Assembly: GCF_000516985.1 (NCBI RefSeq)
Contig: NW_006917099.1
Coordinates: forward strand, 884,685 to 948,684
DNA: 64,000 nt
Origin: Pestalotiopsis fici W106-1
Lineage: Eukaryota; Ascomycota; Sordariomycetes; Amphisphaeriales; Sporocadaceae
Direction of reading: 5' to 3'
In this document: one piece after another, positions 58,760-64,000 of the stretch
Numbering within the stretch: the first letter of the stretch is position 1
Layout: each line of letters begins with the position of its first letter
Program-made: the position numbers and the translations under genes
The notes under the pieces: generated by a model
Databases searched by the model: none
The model's input: only the letters and a program-made list of their open reading frames with translations
What the model was told of the DNA's origin: nothing

Positions 58760-59751
58760 CTATGGTTTCTCCGATACTCCGAATCCCCTTTTGCCCTTCT
58801 GCCTCTGCCCTACAAACGTTTCAATCGCGTTGATTTTGGTATCCCGAAATTCGAGTTTTTGAGCCTCCTTGAGCCAAGGTACCTCTATGGCGGGCACGTG
58901 TTGGCATGTAAAATCGACAAGTGCTTTGGAGTTGGGGGCATCTTTACGAAGTCCGATGACCGAAACCCGCGGTATGCCTAAAGCCAGTGACAACCGATCC
59001 TGGCAAGTTTTGGAAAGACCAACGAGTCGTATCGGCTCACGAGTGGGGTCTCTGAGCGATGCAGCTGCCAGAATCTGAGGAAGGTGACTGTTCAGAACGC
59101 TCGGTTGGTCAGAACGAGCAACAAATACCGCCGAGTAAGGTATTGAACTTGAGTTTGTTTGTGGATGGGTCTCGTCAGTCATTGTCTCCTCAATGATCAC
59201 GCTCTCTTCGTCGGGCTTCTGGGCGACAACGCTCTCCAATGACCGAGTTACAACCGCGAGGCCCACGTCGACAAAAGAGCCAATTTCTGGGGCCGGTGGA
59301 ACAACTGGCAGATGATCTGCTGATGGTTTTGCGGCTTCTTTGCGCTTTCTCTTTCTCTCTCTACTACCCTTGGAGGGTTTGATATGCTCCAGTCGGTGGT
59401 TTCCAATCGGGGCGAGAAGGCTAGCAAGGTTGGTCAGCCTTGAAGACGGCATAGTTGCACATGATTAAGCCCCCGAGCACATCAGGTACAAATGCAGTTG
59501 GCAGTTGGCAGTCGGCAGTGGGCATTTGTAGCCGAGTGACTGGATGCCCACAAGGTCCTTCTGGGCAGGTAATGACTCACGTGCACAAAAGTTCTAAAAT
59601 TGTATCTTGATCTCCCTGCGTAATCAGAGGCCTAGACGCGCAACAGTAAGTTATCATGTGTTTAGGGCGGGGAGGGCAAGCAAACGGGAACAGACCATGA
59701 AGCCACTGAATACGGCGTATCGAGCTGAAATACGAGCTTCTTCTTCTCCAT
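58760..59751 (-). CDS. POP3: RNase P/MRP protein subunit POP3
   Basis: POP3 is a subunit of the RNase P and RNase MRP ribonucleoproteins that process tRNA 5' ends and pre-rRNA; it is related to Rpp38 and the L7Ae fold. Two very small 5' exons must be joined to the long one: 59751-59696 (56 nt), 59631-59581 (51 nt) and 59438-58760, giving 261 aa. The junctions restore the fungal family N-terminus: VFQLDTPYSVASW, then ITQGDQDTILELLC, then NLASLLAPIGNHRLEHIKPSKG. A basic patch (RERKRKRK) and an acidic linker follow. The C-terminal domain contains PYSAVFVARSDQPSVLNSHL, RLVGLSKTCQDRLSLALGIP and DFTCQHVPAIEVPWL. Phases 2 and 2 agree across both introns. A start at the third exon alone would lack the conserved N-terminus. 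Confidence 0.88.
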
Positions 59752-62700
59752 GATGCGGTGGGAATCCAATGATGCGCTGCAATGACGTTCTCGGTGAGCA
59801 ACTCGGTGTGATTTCGGGGGAAAGCGCGGATGTTGATTACCGAGTCTTTCAGATCTTTCAAATGGGCATATGGTACGTGAACTTGCGGCAGGCTGAGAAT
59901 GTACTTCGAGGCTCGGATCATTGACTGGATCATTGATGGCAAGAAGTTTTTAGGTTGGTGGATCCTCCCCCAACTGACCCAATCTTGCGCCAGTTGCAGG
60001 AGTCGTTCCGATAGGCTCTAGCTGAAAGGCACCGACTGTGTAATGTATGTACTTGCTAGGCCCAGAACCTCAACCAAAACGTGTTTCCCACCCTCTCCTT
60101 TCAATGATGATAAAATCGTTTGATTCAGATATCAACAATCATCGTTCGTCATCGGATAAGTGTAGCAACTTCAACAACGTTCATTCTTCGCTAGACAATG
60201 CTTCGACCTTCGTGGTACCTAGGTTGGGTACATTGTATGCTTCTTTTGACATGACTGCGCCAATCAGCAGACCAGCAAAACCCGATATCAGTGACATGTG
60301 TACCTAGTATAGATCAAATCTACAAGATTCAGGCAAATACGGATGGACCACGATGATGGCATTGTTCGCACCGAGCTGTTAGATTTCACCCCGAGGCTTG
60401 AAATTTCTTTTTTTTTTTTTTTTCTTTTTTTTGAAAGGCGGGACGTTAGACCCTAGATACATGACATCGGGGATAATCAAGGGTCCTCAAGCTGTATGTT
60501 GGCGGCATATTGTTTACACTTATGCATGCAGACGTGGGTTAGCATTTGCTGAGTTATATAATTCTGAGCACATTATGACAATGAGGAGAAAATCATAGAT
60601 GGCTTTTCTCCTCTACTGAGCGCCTATCAAAGCCCATCACGAGATCTTGACATTGTACCGTTCATCCAAATTCCTCGTCTCCTAGGCAGAAATTGTAAAG
60701 ATGACCAAAAAAGCATGTGACATACCAAAGTCAAACCATGTGAACATAGACGAAAGCTGTCAAGAAAGATGACCATCCCGCACCGGAGCTGGCCAAGCCC
60801 GTGCCAGACCCGAAATCACAAACGAAGTCCCTCTTGTAGGTCCGCAGGAAAAAGCATTCCAATGGCCGTTCTGAATTCATTGACAGAACTTAGATGCGGC
60901 ACCAACTGAAACCTACAGCTCAGGTGCGAGTTGTGGCAAGCCACCCTTCAGTTGATCGCAAAGTGACAATACACACATAATATGCCTACATGACTTACCC
61001 GAGTATGTGTCATGACGGACGCCTTTTGAGTTGCAAGGGGCCCTGTGCTATGCACCGGATTACCTAATATCCACAAGGAGGTGCAGATACTTGTGTAACA
61101 TACATGTTCTTGTCTAGCCTTGCCACCAATTAGCATTGATGATGTCTTGAATCTACGTAATATTCATTGACAACAGTTGCATGTAGGGCTAGACAAAAAA
61201 AAAAAAAAAGGTGTCTACTTAAAAACTTGCCTAGGTGTTTGTGAAAAGTCGACAACGTAGGTAGGAGAGAAGAAGAAGAAGAAGAAGAAGGAGAAGAAGA
61301 AGCAGAGGGCAATTCTAGAAACCTTTCAAGGTTCCTAACATTGATGCCCGCTATCTAGACATTATGAGCATTGATGGGCTCAATGTTCCCCTCTACTACA
61401 AGCTAATGTAGTGGACAATACGCCCAGGCTGCATCTGCCCAAGCGGTGCCCCAACGGACGTTAGCGGAAAAAGGTGAGTTTGGTACCTTGTACCTTGGGC
61501 CTGCACTTAGAAAGCTCCAGGGGTCCCAAGGTTTCATAGCAGCCAAATATTGCGTATCAATTGATCAATGAGAGCCGTCAATGGATTATCGCAGACAGGC
61601 AAGGACTTCGATTTTGCCTTTAACCATCCGGACTTTGGCAAGCCGTTCAGACACTCATCCCAAAAGCTTAACGCAAATGATAAAAAGATAGCAAGAGAAC
61701 ATTGGACACTTCACCATTTTGGTCCATCGAATTCCCATTCGTACCTAGATTGCACAGAAGCGTTCTTGGACCGACCAACCAACACAAACATGATAAATAG
61801 AGAGCTGCACCCCCATCTGCACAGAGCCGCAAATTTTTCACCTGTGTGAACATTCAAGGTTCCTCTGGCTAGGTATCAAACAGCCCGCTTCTCACACACT
61901 GCGACTGCCGTCGCATTGGGTCCTTCCGTCGCACATTCTCCATAAACCCACTGCTCCTGCTCGGACCCGACCCTGGTCAGCCTCAATACTACCAGGTACA
62001 TACGTAGTGGGCAAGGGCAGATCTGAGTGGCAGATCGCCAAGCGAAGAACAACTCCAGGTTTGGATCTCTTGTGGCTCCAATCCTGTGACTTGTGGCCCC
62101 CAAAGCATTGACTCTTCTTTACTTACAGATTTGGCGCAACACATCCATACTACATACACTATTTTGTACTATTCCCAAACGCGCCGCCAGCGCAAGGGGC
62201 CAAAGATTATTATCTGAGCTTGACTCCTTTGTTCTACATTTTACACTCCCACCTGGGCCTTACAAGAGGCACGCCGCCAGGCTGGAGACAGCTCTGGGTT
62301 CCCGCTAAACATCAGATCTCTCCAGATCCCCACAGTGAGTGCATCTTTATTTTTCTTAGTGCACTCGGCGGCGACCATTTTTGACAGCTCCCGCCAGCCC
62401 GCGTTTCCCCCCATCCAGGGCCCCTCTTCTTTTAATGTATTTCACCCCCCCACCTCTAGCGTGATCCAGTCGCGTCCTGCGTCACTGCTTGATTCACCAC
62501 CAAAAAGTTAAGCTAGAGAGAGCTCCCCTTGATCATCGCTGCAGCTTCAGCCTAGTCTACTTCTACTTGTCACTACTAAGGTAGTAGCCCGCAGCTTTCA
62601 AGACGCTTCTGGCACTATCTCTGGTTCAACAAGCATCAAACTATCTGCGAGATTCCCTTCTGCCCGTCTCGATCACCTTGTATCTTTTTTTTCCTTGCAA

Positions 62701-62851
62701 GCAATCCTCATCGATACTCCAGTTTCACCCCGCACATTCCAGTCAACCCACATGCTAATTCTGGAGCCTGCAAGCCGCCGAGCCTTCTCGCGCGAACGCC
62801 TCAAGCTTCGACGGCAACGACGCTCATCCCTTCCTCCCCGTTGCCAGCCAG
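59752..62851. other. 3.1 kb divergent intergenic region
   Basis: This lies between POP3 and the right-edge gene. It contains poly-T at about 60409-60430, an A tract near 61196 and a GAA repeat at 61269-61302. From about 62340 to 62850 it is CT-rich, as expected for a promoter and 5' leader. No coding region is supported. Confidence 0.5.
61269..61302. repeat. (GAA)n microsatellite
   Basis: About eleven GAA units with one GGA interruption, intergenic. Confidence 0.9.
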
Positions 62852-64000
62852 ATGGAACAAGACTCAAGAACAGAGGAGTCGCGAGAACGAGCCGTCTCCT
62901 CTGAGCCCAGCTCTACGCGACCTTATCCTTTTGTCGGCGACGGCAACGATTCTGCACGAAAGCGTCGCCGCACCTCCATGGCTGGATCGAGAAGCAGATC
63001 CCTAGAGTCACTGCCGTCGCAGCCTCGCACTCGACTGCCGGCCATGTCTGCCAACGATTCCAACATGGCCATAGATACCCCAGAGCAGCCTCCCCCAAGC
63101 ACGCCGCCCCAATCCGACCTCCCTGCTGAGACACCCCCTGCCGAACCTCACTCTAGTAAGGTTACCATCAACTTACGGAATATTAACAATGTGGACGAGG
63201 GGGAACAAGCTCCTCCATCGCCGACCCCTGGACACCTTGATACCGAACATGTCAAGCTCAGCGTGGAACCGTCCGAAATGGAGTCTAGGCATCCATTGCC
63301 CACCGGGGCAGAGGTTCAATCCGTGCCTTCTTCCCCATCACCTAGCACAAGCTCAGAAGATCCGGAAATCAATCTGATACAAGATGAAGAGGAGATGGAA
63401 GATGAAGGAGAAGAAGAAGACGACGACGATGATGATGTGGAGCTCATTCATGTCCAACCTGTCTCAAACCCGGCAGATATCGGCGGCACATTCATGACGT
63501 TTCCCTATCATGATACAAAGGAAAGTCTATGTCAAACTGTCCGCCAGATCACTATCTTCTTTCAACAACCGCATCCACTTGATGAAGTTGTTCAGAAGCT
63601 CAGAGACTGGTTCAGGCAGTATTTGGATAACACCACTTCTGACGATCACGTTGCTGAGGGCGCTGCCGTGATTGTTAAGTCGGCAGACGATGTTCGCATG
63701 TTCTGGCAACAAATGCCCGAGCTCTTTTTGAATGTCTATTCGCGCAGGTATGTGATCAACAAATCATAACGACTTGCATGTCTTACCTGTGTCACGAGCT
63801 AACAACTTCCAGAAATGTCCTTTCCAAGAATGCCACCATTCGGGACCTTGGCACAACTTTCTTCTTACAACTACCACGGCTTTGTGCTCATTTGATCAAG
63901 TTGGACCTGCTCCTGCTTGCAGATTCCACCTCGGGCGCGTTCGAGCTGCTTTCACCAGGCCTACTTCACGCCCTTGCTACCATCACCTCTCGCCCGAGTG
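62852..64000 (+). CDS. N-terminal part of a large acidic/Ser-rich protein, tentatively a ubiquitin-specific protease
   Basis: The gene runs off the right edge. Exon 1 (62852-63747) and the open start of exon 2 (from 63813) join in phase 2 across a 65-nt intron, giving YSRR then NVLSKNATIRDLG. Residues 1-190 are disordered: a basic KRRR patch (about 34), Pro/Ser stretches (PPSTPPQSDLP, PPSPTPGH) and a very acidic run (about 178-197, EEEMEDEGEEEDDDDDD). A helical region starts near 205 (SLCQTVRQITIFFQQPHPLDEVVQKLRDWFRQY). This arrangement resembles the N-terminus of the very large fungal USP9X/USP34-type deubiquitinases. No catalytic residue lies in the window, so that assignment is only an impression. 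The gene itself is well supported. Confidence 0.6.

Overview
The window is nuclear DNA of a filamentous ascomycete, most likely a Sordariomycete of the Hypocreales type. The signs are short GT-AG introns, CT-rich 5' leaders, long intergenic regions full of microsatellites and TAGGTA-type motifs, a DUF7729 surface protein, a Zn2Cys6 regulator, and an AT-rich block that looks like repeat-induced point mutation (RIP). I see no tRNA, rRNA, CRISPR or phage feature. The genus is an inference from gene content and sequence style.

Layout from left to right. 1-3888: no supportable gene. 3889-6702 (-): PUF3-type Pumilio protein, four exons. 6703-15576: a very long 8.9 kb divergent intergenic region. 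15577-16128 (+): small single-pass membrane protein with LPxY motifs. 17985-21214 (-): eight-exon transcription factor with two complete tandem Zn2Cys6 clusters. 25433-28636 (+): GPI13/PIG-O ethanolamine phosphate transferase. 30448-31727 (-): DUF7729 GPI-anchored protein. 31728-37766: 6 kb intergenic region with microsatellites and a 25-G tract. 37767-41827 (-): full-length MDR/ABCB exporter.

42989-46374: a 3.37 kb transposon with 50-bp terminal inverted repeats and a perfect 9-bp target duplication, its interior ruined by RIP-like C-to-T and G-to-A change. 48140-50232 (-): LMBR1/LMBD2 membrane protein. 51505-52143 (-) NIP7 and 52479-54524 (+) NOC3 share a 335-bp divergent promoter. 55656-56679 (-): RGG-box disordered protein. 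58760-59751 (-): POP3, rebuilt from three exons. 62852-64000 (+): start of a large protein cut by the window edge, tentatively a ubiquitin-specific protease.

How the genes relate: NIP7 and NOC3 (60S maturation) and POP3 (RNase P/MRP) form a loose ribosome and RNA-processing neighbourhood at 51-60 kb. GPI13 makes the GPI precursor that the DUF7729 protein 2 kb away would need. PUF3 carries the exact residues for reading UGUAUAUA, and such an octamer lies in the presumed GPI13 3' UTR. The most unusual items are the dual-cluster transcription factor, the TIR element with its selective sparing of GpCpA, and the GGMxxSxWA/RGG protein.
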